A stretch of DNA of 64,000 bases from Archilochus colubris. Lineage: Eukaryota > Chordata > Aves > Apodiformes > Trochilidae. The notes below the pieces were generated by a model, which had not been told where the DNA came from, made no database searches, and worked only from the letters and a program-made list of their open reading frames with translations. The stretch covers positions 18,769,158 to 18,833,157 of the forward strand of contig CM041097.1 of the NCBI GenBank assembly GCA_023079485.1. Direction: 5' to 3'. Shown here piece by piece: positions 48,801 to 62,000 of the stretch (position 1 is its first letter; each line of letters begins with the position of its first letter). The position numbers and the translations under genes were made by a program.

Positions 48801-51800
48801 ACCAGAGCTGAGGTTTTCCACCAGCTCTGCAGCCTGCAAGGCTCCTCTGGGGAACAGGTTCCCAGGAGAAAAAATTCTAAGTGCTGTTTTCAAAGTTGGC
48901 TGCCTCCTGTTGGTGCACAGGTTCTGCAAGTTCAAGCTACAAAAAAGGGATTAAATGTAAATTGTAGCAATAGCCTCCAAAAATTGCTGTGTATGTTCCT
49001 ATTCTTCGGGGAGCAATGTGTTCCTTCCTCCAGGCAGCATCTAAACTTAGGCTGCTGTCAAGTTTCCCAGCTCACTGGTGGATTTTTTTTTTTTCTCTTT
49101 TTGTAACTTCTGCTTTCTTCTAGTTCCTTTTCCTTTTATTTAAAAAAAAAAAATTACTAGAATCCTTACACTTTCCTGCAGTTTTGTGCATTTATGACAT
49201 TCCCTCAGACCATGGGTTTGGCTGTGTCAGTTCTACTCCCCCTAGAAGTTTCTTTTTCAGCAGCCAAGTGTCATGGAATGGGCTGTTTGCAAGGGGAGAC
49301 AGTTTATTTCAATAGGAAACTCTCCATTTTTTATTTTTTCATAATACATTAAAACTTTTACTTGATCAGAAGGAAAAAAAGTTTAGGGGTGGGAGATTTG
49401 CTTCTTGGCTGGATACATAGAGATGCTTTGATTTTTAAGCAGTATTGTCAGTATATTTTCTTGTTGCTAAACTTCCCTGTTGCCTCTGGCTTCACTTGGG
49501 TGTTGAGGGTGAAATCCCTGTGGGGTTTATTCCTGGAGCTGTGTAAATATTTTGTGTTCTGGGGACTGGTTCAATCCAGGCAGTGCTCAGCAGAGGGCAC
49601 TGAGCTAACAGCAGTCGCAGTAAACTCATTTCTCATCTCACTCCAGCTCAGCCTAAAAGGCCCCAGGATTAATCTTTTAATATCCCCTCATTCCTTTTCA
49701 CTCCAATATCAGTGTTAATTGTCAAACATCTGACAACTTCCTCCAGTTTATCATCCTGGGACATTCAACTCTGCTGCTGGAAATCTGGTTGTTTGCAAAT
49801 TCACTGCAGACTTCTCCACAAGCTTCAGGGGTTTTTATGTTGCTTCTGTAGGTATGAATAGAAATAAACAGAGGCTGCAATTTCATCTCTATCAAATTTA
49901 ATCTGTGTGATGTTTAAAGCAGGCTAAATATTAAAACCAGATTATTGGGATATTCTGCAGGAATAACTTTATTCACGGCAGTTTGCTTTAATAAAACTTG
50001 GCTGCTTTTTTGGTTTGGTTTTACTCCATAGAGGGGGAATTCCTCTCAGGATTACAGTATTTATATTTTCTTATAGCTGTGCATTCACAATAGATTTTAA
50101 GAACTGTTTTAACCCTGTTGTCAGCTGGGATGAGAAATGTGGCTGTGAGTGAGACCGAGCAGAAAGCTCAAACATCAGCCTGGCTGCCCCAAACAGCCCT
50201 GTGACCAAAATAAAATGGAAATTGAAAGGCCAGGATGGTTGTGTTGGGGTGAAAGAGATGGGAAGGGGGGAGCAGAAGGTGCTGGTGGTGGTTGCCCAGC
50301 TCCAGGGGCAGCACAAACCCCAGAGCAGTGGCAGGGGCTGGGAGGGCTGTGGGCAGCAGGGATGAAGGGCTGGAAATGGCTCTGACAGCCAGGACCTTAT
50401 AAAGTTTTACTATGAGAAATGAACCTGCTCTAAACTTTGAGAGTCAAGCTCTGCAGCTTTTACCAGGGCAAGATTTTTGTTAAGAGAAATGAATAATATT
50501 CATTTATTATTCCAGGACTCTGCCAGTAGCCACTGGGCCAGCCCTTGTCTTGTGGCTGGCAAATAACCCGTGGTAGCCCTGACAAGTGTCACAAAATTGG
50601 GGTCAATAAATACAGATCAGTTTTGTAGGAGTGTGTCCTGGGTGTCACAGCACTATTAAAAGCTTTTCAGGTTGAGCAAAGGGTAGTTTGGGAAGTTAGT
50701 CCCAGAAGGGTTGGCTTCCTACAAATCAGATTTCTCTTGCCTTTTCTGTATCAGTTTTCCTAAGATCCTTACAGCAAACATAGCTGTACCCTGCAGAGTT
50801 TTTGGAGATTTGGCTTACTCACTGGTTTTAGAAGAGTTTTGAATGGGAAAAACCCCTCTTGCTAAAGGTGCTGTTCAGATGTTTGCTGTTACCCCTCTCC
50901 TGATGCTAAAAGCTGCAGGTTCAGTATTTGTTTGGCAAATTCCTGTCCCAGGAGAGATCAGACTGCTAGGAGTCAGGAAATAATTGCCAATAAAAGCTTC
51001 ATCTCTCTGACTTTGTCAACTTCAACAGAACCACAGCAACCCAGCTGGGGACAGGGGCTTGAGTCCTGTGTTCAGACTGCTCTGGCCAATTGACATCAGT
51101 TTGGGGTTTGGCTGCAGCATCTTCCCTATGGATGGGCAGTGAAGCTGAGTGTATTTAAATATAGGGTTCATACTGCATGATTATTCTTTCAAATATATTA
51201 TTATTATTGTTATGATGATGATGATGATGTTAAACTGGCTTAAACTTTTATTTTGGGCCCAGTGCTGCTGTCCTTTTCCTCACTGGCTGCTGCTTTATCC
51301 CATCCATATGATGCAGGCTGGATTTTTTGTGCTGAATTCTATTTTGCATGTGGCTCAGCAGTGCCCATTTGACAGGGGAAGTTTATTCCTGGGAATGTGA
51401 AGCAGAATCTGGCCTCAGTTCAAGCTGGGGTGCAAGGGGTCACCCTTAATCTGTGGCAGCTTTCTGCTTGCTCTGCCTGATGGAGTCTTGTTCAGCCAAT
51501 GCCCCCAAGGACTTTGATGAACTGACTGAGGTGGCCTCAAGTGAGGTCAGACAAAGGGGGTTGCCCAGGAAAATCCCTGATTTTAAGCTCTGGTTTATCT
51601 TATTCATGGCAAGGGGACACAACATGGATTTTCTGGTCCTTCCAGCTGGGCACTGGCTCAGTCCGTGGCTGTCTGCCCAGTTTGGGTCCTACCACAGGGG
51701 CTGATCTGGGCTGAACTTGCCAGAAGGGCACAGAAATCATCTCCCAGCTTGTATTCCCATGTTCTATTAATGGGAGAGAAGCAGTAAATCCACCTTTTTA

Positions 51801-51966
51801 ATGCCTGAGCAGAACAATGAGCGTGGCTAGAGCTGCAGGTGGAATCCTGGAGGGAAGGGATGGGTGGGAGGTGTTCAGCAGATAAACCAAGCCTGGGGAT
51901 GGAGGAACAGCTCTGAGTCCAGCAGCTCCAGTATAAAATAAAAGTTGTAGCTTTACCCAGCACCCA
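42871..51966. other. Intergenic DNA, no gene seen
   Basis: Nine kilobases of AT-rich DNA with small simple repeats, for example ATGATAATG/AGGAGTAAT at 47114-47178 and an ATG run at 51211-51229. Open stretches such as 44502-44780 and 47615-47995 lack start context, splice partners or known domains. No transposon core was recognised. Confidence 0.55.
47114..47178. repeat. AT-rich trinucleotide-like cryptic repeat
   Basis: Interspersed AATGATAATGATAATGAGG and AGTAATATGGGG words over 65 bases, a decayed microsatellite. Confidence 0.75.
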
Positions 51967-52064
51967 AAGAGAAGAGAAGAGAAGAGAAGAGAAGAGAAGA
52001 GAAGAGAAGAGAAGAGAAGAGAAGAGAAGAGAAGAGAAGAGAAGAGAAGAGAAGAGAAGAGAAG
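51967..52064. repeat. AAGAG pentanucleotide microsatellite, about 20 perfect copies
   Basis: An uninterrupted (AGAGA/AGAAG register) pentamer tract of 98 bases. It opens all three frames on the - strand, producing serine-leucine shadow proteins (51658-52233) that are not genes. Such long perfect runs usually vary in length between individuals. Confidence 0.97.
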
Positions 52065-52200
52065 GAGAAGTGTCTGTTCCAGGTGGGGGAGGGAGAGCAT
52101 CCTCCTGGGAGAAGGGGAGAGCAAACCCAAGAGAGCGTTTGTTTGATGTGCCCTGGCTTCTGATCTGAAAGGAAATCTGAAAGAGAAAAGAGAGAGAAAA

Positions 52201-52249
52201 GGCAAGGCAAAAGAGAAAGGAAAGGCAAGGCAAAAGGGAAAGGAAAGGG
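52201..52249. repeat. Two-copy 23-base tandem duplication
   Basis: The unit begins GGCAAGGCAAAAGAGAAAGG and is followed by a second copy with a single G-for-A change. It lies 140 bases after the pentamer tract, in the same purine-rich strand context. Confidence 0.9.
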
Positions 52250-55200
52250 AGGTATTTTACATATATTTCACTAATGACCCCAGGTTCAGGGGGAGGTGCT
52301 CAAAGAAAAGGTCTTGGCTGGGGTTGCATGGCCAGGAGCTCAGGGAGGAGCAGCACAGGAATCCTTTGCAGAGAGCAATGCAGGGAGTTCAACAAGGTCT
52401 TTATTCACACTTCCTTAAAAAATAAGTTCTCTTCCCTCACAAGTTGTGCTGCCAGCTTGCAGAAAGCAAAGATAGAGCTGGGAATAATTGCTTTAGCCTT
52501 TAGTTTTGAGGGGAGTTCTCACTTTTCCTCTGCCAGCCAAATAGGAAAAGCTCCCGTGCTAGTTTAGATCTAAGAAGAAGAAAAATGCAATAGAGATGAA
52601 GATAACTTTCTTTCTGTCACCAGAGGAAAATATATAGTATTTGATCCAATCTATACTCAGCTTTTTTTGCAGAAAAAAAAAATAAAAACTCTCTATATCA
52701 TCCTTTTGGTTGGTACCTGGAAGACATCAGCCCTCAGTTTTCCCTCTGTTGTCTGACTAACAGCAAGAAAAAAGAGGCAGAGTTTCAGAGTATGGACTGG
52801 TAAAGTAGCATGGACTGCTACAGTCCATTCAGAGTATGGACTGGAGTAGCAGAGGGTCCATGCTCCTCATTTTACAATTTGCTTTGAAACAAAGGGAGAG
52901 ACACTTGAGTAGAATCTTTACCACAGTTGTTGGCTTTCTGCCATCAGGAAAAAACTTGTTAAAATTGTGTCCTCTGAGAAATAATGCACTTTTTTCTTTT
53001 AGTTTTATAGAGTCCATGCTCTGTAACCTTTGAGAACTCAAATTCCTGTGAGAGATGTGATGTGCAGGGGCTGGATCCTTCCCCATCACTCGTCCTTCTG
53101 AGTGGTTTACACCCAATTTCTTTGTCATTTTGTGAGACAAATCTTCAAAAGACAGCCTAATTTTAGAATAAGCTCTGTTGGCTTTTGTGTTGCTTGCTTT
53201 TTGGTGTTGTTGCTTTAGATCACATTGTTACATCAGTCTTTTCTCTGCCTTTGTGCAACTTCCTTGAAGAGCTGAGGGAAATAGAATTAATTATAAAATC
53301 TGCATGGATGTTTTACCTGAAAATGTGTCAGGTGAGGGAGTGAGTCCAGAAGAAGCCAGGAAAATGATTTAAGGGCTGAAGCACCTCCCAAAGGCCACTC
53401 CACTGGCACCTGGGCTTTATTTACTGCTACACAACCAAACTTAAGTCTTTTTTTTTGCATCTGCTCTACCACTGAGGTCAAAACTTGGATTTATCCTGAA
53501 GGATACCTTGAAATGTGACTTTCATTCTGATGAAAGATTTTGGGTTGCAGCTCCCAGTTACACCCCAATTTGATAAAGAAAAATTGAGATATATATTATT
53601 TTTTTTTATCACGAGTGTAGAGTATGAAACAAATTGCTTGAGATGATGATTCCCACCACTCTGAATTGTTCCATTGTTCAGAGCAGGGCTCCCTGACAGT
53701 TTCTTCATTTATCTTCTGTAGCCCAATGCTGCAGAGGACACTTTGGAGGCATTAGGCTGCTGCTGATTTGTCAACCTTGACCTTCTGCCACATTAGCTCA
53801 TTGCAAACCTGACACTCTTCATTTCTCAGCCTTAGATTTTTTTGTATTTTTTTTTTTTTTCTGAGCCAAGATCATCCACCAGAGCTCATGGGAAAGATGT
53901 ATGGACACCTCTCAAAAGCTGAAAGACAGTGTTTGCTTTTTCACACTGGACCCCTATTCACCAGCTTGTGCTCTGGGTTAGAAACACAGCAGACACAGCT
54001 CAAAAAAAAACCTTAATTGTTGCTTGTCTTAACTCTGAGTTACTTTACAGTCTTTATTTGGTTTAGGAACTGCAAGTACACAGGAGACACTACGATTGAA
54101 ATGGAGGATGATGAAATTAGCAGTGATTTCTTGCTACTTGGTGATCAGAACTATTCTGTGCTGCATGTGATGATGGTTTCTTCTGAAAATTGGCCTTGGT
54201 AAAATTTATATTTAAGCTCCATTTTAGGAAAAGGTTGCAGTGAATGGAGCTGACACCCAGTAATAAAGTTTTGTTGGAATTAGTGTGGATGAGAGTGAAA
54301 CCAGGATTCTACTTGGAATTAGGGTTTAGTTATGAGCAGAGAACTGGGATGGTTTTGCCTGTGCAAAGCCACCAACACCTGGTTCAGGTGAAGAAGAGGG
54401 AACATCTGTGCTTGGTGAATGGCAAAGGAGAAAGGGTGGATGGAAAGGTGAGCAGGAGAGATTTAAGCAAGAATCAGGAAAAAACTGGGAGTTTACAACA
54501 GCCTAAAATCAGGCTTGGAGCTGGCCCAGGGCTGGGCATGGCCAGGAGCTGAGTTTCTCATGACCCTGCACACAAGTGTTGATCCTTATCACCCCTGAGC
54601 TATCCACACCATCTCCTTCCCTGCCTCCTGAGCTCTCTGAACTAATGGAAAAAAAGTTTGCTGCCTTGTTTTAGGCACGTTGACCAAACTTTTGTCTTCA
54701 GTGGAGCCCAGACCATCCCATGGCTGGGGCAGGAGTAATCTGGGAGCAGCTGGGAGCTGCCTCTTTGTGTGTGGTGGGAGGTGAGGATGAGAATTCCCCT
54801 CTAGAGCACTTCCCATCTTTTTTTTTCTCCAGAGCATATTGATTGCTGTTTTATTCCATCTACGACACAGAGGAGGCCATGAGATTCATCTCTCATTCTG
54901 TAATTTACATCAAGAGTTGTAAATTGCCCAGCAAGTGGAAACAACACAAGGTAAAACCTTCCCAAAATGCTTTAATACGAGCTAATGGGTATAATACAGG
55001 TATTAATAATAGCTTTAATGTGTGGTCCTTGTACCACAGCTCAGTCTCAACCAGCTGGGTAATTGGATTGCCACACTTAACATGGGTAAACATGTCCAAA
55101 CTTCAGAACACCTGTACAGAAAGAGAGTATTAGGGCAAAAATGAGACCCAAGCTTTGAAGCCAGCTCAACGAGCACTTTTGCTGATCTGCATGAAACTTG

Positions 55201-58200
55201 TGCAATTTCAATGCCATTATTCTTTTTGTCCACGTGCAGGCAAATCCTGAGACTAGTGGGAAAATTAAGTTTACTTAATAAAACCTATGAAAATGGGTGG
55301 CATGAAACAGAATTATTTCAGCTGGAATATATACACGGGGGAAAAGCAAGATCTTGAATATTCACATTACAGCTCATTGAAAAGGCAATGGGCTATGCAA
55401 CAAGATTGACAACAAAGGGAAAAATGATGAGGAAAATTGCCTTACTTATCTGCTAGAGTGCTCTTGACTGCCAACTGTAATTTTATGGTTCATTATATAA
55501 AAAAATACCATTAATGTTAGTACTTGTGTATCATAATCATGTGAAGAAGGGAGAAAGTTCATTGAAATGTGCTCCATTTTTAATCAAGACACTATAATTG
55601 TGTGTTTTTCAGGCATCATCAATTCCCATCCATTTTACTGCTGCAAAAATAATGTGTTGCTATAGTTCTTCCAAAGGTCAATTCCTGCACGAGGTACATC
55701 GACAGCAGGAATGTAAACTGTAAATAAACAGCAGCATAATTTATCCCCTCTGATATTACTTGATTTGTCAGGAGCTCTAAGCTGATAAGCGAGGAAAATG
55801 CAGTGGCTGGGTTGGAAATTTCATGGGGCATCAGATAACTTAGAAATGACAGCAACTTTGGTTCCAGGGATGCTGTTAGAGAAAATGTCAGGCACCAGCC
55901 AATATTAGTGTTGCAGAGCCAATCTTACACAGCAAATGTGTCTGTCAGCCTATCTGGGTGCTTGCAGGAAGGCTGAAAAATCACAGAGCTGATAAGATTG
56001 GGGAGGACAAAGGCAGAACCTGCCCTGCCATGGGTGCTTCTCCTGGGGAATCAGCAGCTCCAAAGAACCTTGACCCTCAGGGAATTGTTCCTTGAAGGTT
56101 TTGAAGCCAAGCAGCACAACTCTTGGGGGGGTTTGTGTATTTTTTTTTAATTTAAAGGAGACAGAGGGAAATTTAGAGGCATATCAGAATGTACAGAAAG
56201 TTTCTTGCAGGACAGGTGGGTTTCTAAATGGATGTTTGTGGTATTGCAGAATGGCATCAGGGATCAATCGACAGCAGAACCACAATCCCCAGGCAGCCCC
56301 AGAGCAGAGGAGGTCCCTGACCCTTGGACTTCAGTTTTTAAAAGCAGAGCTGATGCCCTGATGACTTTTTCCTACCTGGGGATGCTCAGACTTTCCTTAT
56401 CCCATGACATTGGGATTGAGACTGACCTTGAGCAAAAGTTGCCCTTTCCTCCTGGGAATGTGCTCTGAGTTTGGGGGCTTGGCCATGGTGAGGTTTTGTT
56501 GAATTTGTGGTAGATTTGTTACTGAAGTTTTTAAAGGTGTTCCTGCATCTGCTGGTGCAGAATACTCCACAGCCCTGATGTCCTTTATGGGAAAACTCTG
56601 CTGATCCTTTACCCCACTGGACACATCCTCCTCTCCTGGCAGAACCATTCCCAGTATTTCTTTTCCTGCTCACTCTTGCAATCTCAATTTAAATTCTTTT
56701 CAGTACAATCTGCATACAGATGTCTGAGACTCCCTGAAGAGGCCAAGTGCTGCCTTTGCACCTGGCAGAGAATCCCAAACACCCTTGATCCCTGTTCTTC
56801 CCCCCCTGGGACCCCTCGGATTGGGCTGCAGCACCTTGTCCCCTTGGGCAAAGGAAGGAGGGCAGCTTTAATTTTAATTTTATTTCTCTGCTTCAGGCCC
56901 AGCTTTTGTTGCAGCAGATGAAAGGAGCAGTGGTACACATCAGGGCCAGCAAAAAACCACATTTTCTCTTTATTCAACATTTAAAAGATCTCACTCCTTA
57001 AAGAAAGCAAGAAAAGCCCAGAACAGGAGAAAGGGCTTCTGCTAGGTAGCTCTTAACAGAGCAAACAGATCATAAAACCAGCATTACTTGGATGACATAT
57101 TCCAGTAGTATTTCATCTGTACTTGTGTAATACACCATCAGGCTTGGGTTACTTGATGATATTTTACTTGATAAAATAAGGTCAGCTGTCATAAAGCCAT
57201 CCCAGTGTCAGAGGCACTCAGAGTTTTGCTCCGTGGAAAGGAAAAAGCTCATTTTATTCCTAAAAAAAGTGCATTCTTCAACAGGGTGAAGTGGAAGATG
57301 GTGAGACCAAAGCTGAGAAACTCCAGAAATCCCCCCACTTAGCCAAGGTCAGGGCTGAGGGAGCAAAATGCAGGACTGAAATAGCTGAAATAAAATAATA
57401 TTCCATAAAATAAAATTCCAGCTGAAATAGCTGGAATAACACAGGCATTTCTGCTTTGGTTTAGGTTTGGGGGTTTTTCAGAGAAATGTCCCTGTACATC
57501 TCACACCTCAGAAGTGGGAGCATCCTGCAGGGAATGCTAGGAGAGGATGGAGGAGCCTCTCTCTCCCTTCTCCTGCCCCAGGCTGGGCTAACATCTTGCA
57601 GACTCTGTGTAGAAGCAGAGCATTCTGCAGAGGGGATGATTTAGTCTTTCATGCTTTCCTTGTTTTAAAAATGTAACACATGCTTCAGTGCAGACTGTGA
57701 TAATATATTCCAACGTGCTCTTTAGTGCTGATATTTAAAAACCTGCTCCTGAATATGCACAGTTTAAATTTCACATGAGTGTACATCATTTCTCCTGTTT
57801 TAAAACATGAAGTCTTTTAGGCAAAAAAGCAGGGTTTCTGTCAATCCGTTTTTACCCTTTTCTTCAGCTCTTCTATCTCCAGCTAAATATTTTCTTCATC
57901 TTCTGCAGGAAAAAAAACCTGAATTATTCTCAAGCAAAGTGTGCTGTAGTGTCTGTGCCTGTGTTTGTTGGTAAGTCAAAATACAAACATTGGGAGAAGA
58001 AATCCTCATTTGTTTTCTGTTCCAGTTTTTAAGTGAGATGTTAGGAAGTAATCATAATAAAGAGGAGCTGAAGGAGCTGAAGAAATTATTTCTCAGTTAG
58101 ACAGCAGCCTGCTGTTATCTCTAATCTAAGAGGCACTGGATGGAGGTCATCTTGTGATCAATGAGGTGAATTTCATTTTATGATGCTGCAACCAGACAGT

Positions 58201-58814
58201 GAATGGTACAATCAAGTGCTTTCAGAGAGAAAATAGAAGCAGTCAGAGAGTGATGGAAGAACCATAACAAAAATAAACAAATCTATTGCAATACACAGGC
58301 TCTTTTACAAGGACTCTGGAGTGCAGAAAGAGGATGTTGCCCTTCTTTAGCCCCCAGATATAGAAAATATTGCCAAGATTTATAATCACTTCACCTGCCC
58401 AGGACAGCCTCCTGCAGGAAGGGGGTTGGCAGGGTGCATTGCTGCTCTCCAAGATGAGCCCTCAGAAAGGAAAAACAATTTCATTTCCAAGGTGAAGACT
58501 TCAGCAGGGAATGCCCTGCAACTCTGGGGACTCCCCATGCACAAAGAGTTTTTTGTTTGGTTTTGTTTTTTCTGTTGCCTCCAGAAAGCCCAGCACAGCT
58601 GAGGTTGTTCTGCATGGTCAGGTTCCCCAGGGCTGGCTCTGCTGTGTTTGCCCTTGATTTGGTTTTTTTTTTCAAGTGGAATTTGACTTGGTTTTCCTTG
58701 CAGTGGGATCTGCTGTGACTTTGGGTGATGGAACAACCTGGCTGATGAAAAATGTTTGTTACTCCTGTGTTAGTGTGGAATAACAGCAACCTCCCAGTAT
58801 CTGAAAGAATCTGC
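52250..58814. other. Intergenic DNA, no gene seen
   Basis: AT-rich, with poly-A/poly-T tracts (53460, 53845) and a small local repeat and hairpin at 52787-52850. The open stretch at 54017-54202 has plausible residue composition but no splice partner or domain, so it is not called. Confidence 0.55.
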
Positions 58815-59082
58815 AGGAAGGATGGAGAGGGCCTGGAGTGATAGGATGGGGGGGCAAGGGTTTTAAATTAGAGAAGAACAGATTTAGAGAATGTTAGGAA
58901 AAAGTTCTTTACCATGAGGGTGGTGGAAAACTGGCAGAGGGTGCCCAGGGAGGTGGCTGAGGCCTCATCCCTGGAGGTGTTCAAGGTGAGGTTTGGGGAG
59001 GCTCTGAACACCCTGATCTGGGTGAGGGGACAGGATGAACTTTAGAAGTCCCTTCCAACCCAAATTCTTCTCTGATTTCATG
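58815..59082 (+). mobile_element. CR1 LINE, 3' part
   Basis: The + strand carries decayed ORF2 end and 3' UTR words: aaaaagttctttaccatgag, GGGTGCCCAGGGAGGTGGCT, CATCCCTGGAGGTGTTCAAG and CCCTTCCAACCCAAATTCTTC. This is the standard avian CR1 ending, with base substitutions and no terminal ATTCTATG repeat. Confidence 0.9.
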
Positions 59083-62000
59083 AATATGAAGCATTGGGCA
59101 GGTTGTGGTTGTAACTGAGCAGTTATTGTATGTGTGGTCTGTCCTGTGCCAGCTTTCAGCCTTCAGCAGTGGCTGCTGTTCCATAAAGTACTGGGATATG
59201 GGTAGGAATGTTTTTTGTGCTCTGAGGAGTTTGGTTCCAAACAGTTGTCCTGAAGGAAGTTAAAAATATTTTTCCCACAAAAAAAAAAATACTGAATTTG
59301 CCAGGCCTCACAATTGTTTGAAATAATCTGGCACAGAGTAATCTGGCTAATTCTCATGAGGAGAATCAAGATGTGTAAATACAGAAAAGGATAAAGAGAT
59401 CTGAGAAATGTTTGTACCAAGAAAGGGGCAAGGGTGCATCTGTCAGAGTGCCATTTCTAGTGCCCCACTTACTATTTGTGTCTGATCCATTGAGTGTAAA
59501 TGAGATTTGGACTGGAAACGTCCCTAGGTAAAGGCTCTAATGGTGACATTAGACCTGTTCTTGCACCTCATGCAGCTGTGGATGGAAAGGTGTCCCCCAG
59601 CCAATGATGGGAAGGGGCAAAAGTTTATGGAGGTGCCTAAACCAGGTACCTATGGAGTAAAACTTCAGGAAGAGGGGCCTAAAATGACAGAGTAGCAGCA
59701 TCTAAGGGAGCTCAGGACTTGCTGATCTGTTGCAGAGTGCACAAAGGTGAATTCTTTGTGCAGTAAAATGAGTGCAATAAAATACTGAGTCAACTTGGTA
59801 CAGCTTTGTAACCTTCATTCAAAAAGCTGAGGCTGTCTGCATCTCTAGGATTGAAATGATGGTGTTTGCCCCAAGTAGCAGAGCTTATTTTTCATCAGAA
59901 CATTTAGCAGAGCTTTTTGGAGCTTTTAAAATTTTTTCTCAAAGGAAAACCTTGCAAATTACCTGCATGATCAATGGCAAGTTGAGAACTCTTGCTGTCC
60001 ACCTGGATTCATCTGGAATTCCCTGGCATCTTCAGGTCCTTGTGCATCAAAACAATGGTTTTTGCAACAAAACTCTGAGCAGTGACTCAAAGTATTCAGG
60101 AGTTCTGAATGGACTAAAATACATCCAATTTCTGTGGCTTGCAAACTTCAGAACCTGTAGCTGTGCTGAAAGGCTTTGATCTTGATCTTACTCTCCTGTT
60201 ACCTTTGAAGTCCAAAGCACGGGGGGACCCGAAGGTGGGAAGTGTCCATTCCCTAGAGCCACATTTCAGATTCATTGCATTAACTATTGACCACTGGCTG
60301 CTGAAGGATGGAACCACACGTGGAGAGTGTTTTCTTATTAAAAATAGTTTCACACATCAGTAGTTTCAGTGCAGATTGGGGTTTTTTACCATCCAAGAGG
60401 TGACTTCAGAGCACCGACGCGCGGGACTTCTGGAAGATGTTCTAGAACAAAGGAGTTAAACTGGTGTCAGAAATTACACACTAAATAACCATATATGTTA
60501 TTTTTGGAGCTTATGAGAGAGCCCTAAAAGGGGGATGTTGGAGAGGGGCTCAGCTGGAATGCCAGGAATCACTGGGAGTTTAGTGCTCTAAATCAGTACC
60601 AGTGCCTGTCTTCCTACAGAAGGCAAAATGGGAAGGGCTGCATTTCTATGACTTGTAAAATATTCATTTATGTGCTGCAGTTGAGGAGAATCGATCTCTA
60701 GAGAGCAGGAGGCTTCTCCATCTCAGTCAAATTAGCTTAGAGGTTTGAGCTGAGTGGGATGAAATGTTGTGGGGAGGAATGGTGTGGGGATGGGCTGAGG
60801 TCTGGTCCCCCAAATGGGGCAGAGGGACATCAGGCATTGAGCCTGAGGTATAAGTGTCTCAGGGGTTTGGCTCCAGTAGGCAGCAAATTGTGGAAAGCTT
60901 TTTTGTAATTTGGTTTAAAGTGGCTTTTTTCATCTGTCAAAGTACAGCGAGGTTAGTTAAGGTAATGGTTCATTCCTTCATTACAATATTGTGGCAAAGG
61001 AGGATGCAGTGATGGGCACAGGGGAATTTCTCCTCCTTGGGTGCTCCTCAGCACTGCTCAGACACCAAAGGGGCTGTAGTGATGCTGCCCAGCTCCAGAG
61101 CTCTGCAAGGGCCCCTGAGTTTCTTATTTCAGCTTCCTGAGCACCCCTCCTTGAGCAGTTTCCTCCTCAGTTGGGTTTCCCAATGGCTTGTCACACCATT
61201 CCCAGGCTTTCTTAACACTCTTTGAAGATTTTTAAGTGAGAGGTGCTCCAGTGAATGGGGTTCTTTCTGCCTTTTTCTGATGTTAAGAAATCTGGAAGAG
61301 TTTCTAACAGCAGGTTATTGTGTTGTTAAACTGAAAAAAATACCTTCTAAAATTTGTTCAAATGCTTCTGCCAACAATGTCTTTACCAGAGGAGCAAAGT
61401 GTTCAGGATGATGTCAATAAAGACAGCAGCTTTGACAGCAGTTATATACATCAGCAGCAGTGTGGGGGGGCTGGATGTTACCTGCATTATCAGTTGGCTA
61501 ACACTTCCCATGAGGAAGATGTCTCTTTGGAAAGCTGTGCCTTTTATGAGTGTCATCAACTTCTGACAGGCTGGTTTGATGGGCTTTGAGGTTGTTTCAA
61601 TTTGTGATAGAATAAGTGAGTGTTTTCTGAGAGATGGGTATTGGAAAACTTATGTTCAAACATAAGCTGCTTCATTCTCCTGTTTGGTGAGGGTTTTTTT
61701 TTTTGTGTGTGTGAAACTCTGAGATCTGTGGAGGAAAAGACTTAAGTAGCAGAGTGATTTGCTGTGCTTTTTGATATTAAAACAGCAGAGGCACAGTTCA
61801 TGCAGTGGCAAGGAGTCCTAAATGGCTCTACCTTGAAAAGCTCTGGGCTTTAAAAGCTTTGTGCAAGATCTCCATGGGCTTTTGGGTAACCCAAGGGCAA
61901 GGGAAGAAGAGCAGGGAGGCAGAGCAGGAGCAGCTGGGAGCAGAGGAACAGAACAAATCTGTACATAACAGCAAATGCATAACAGCATGCTCAGAATGTT

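Noticed and set aside
51658..52233. A - strand reading frame of 191 codons rich in SSLLF
   Set aside because: It is the translation of the AAGAG microsatellite and its flanks.
54017..54202. A 61-codon frame containing GDTTIEMEDDEISSDFLLLG
   Set aside because: Possible orphan exon, but no donor in frame and no match that I recall, so not supportable as a gene.
59856..60363. Two adjacent + strand frames that look moderately protein-like
   Set aside because: No recognised family, no splice sites of the right phase to join them, and composition compatible with chance.
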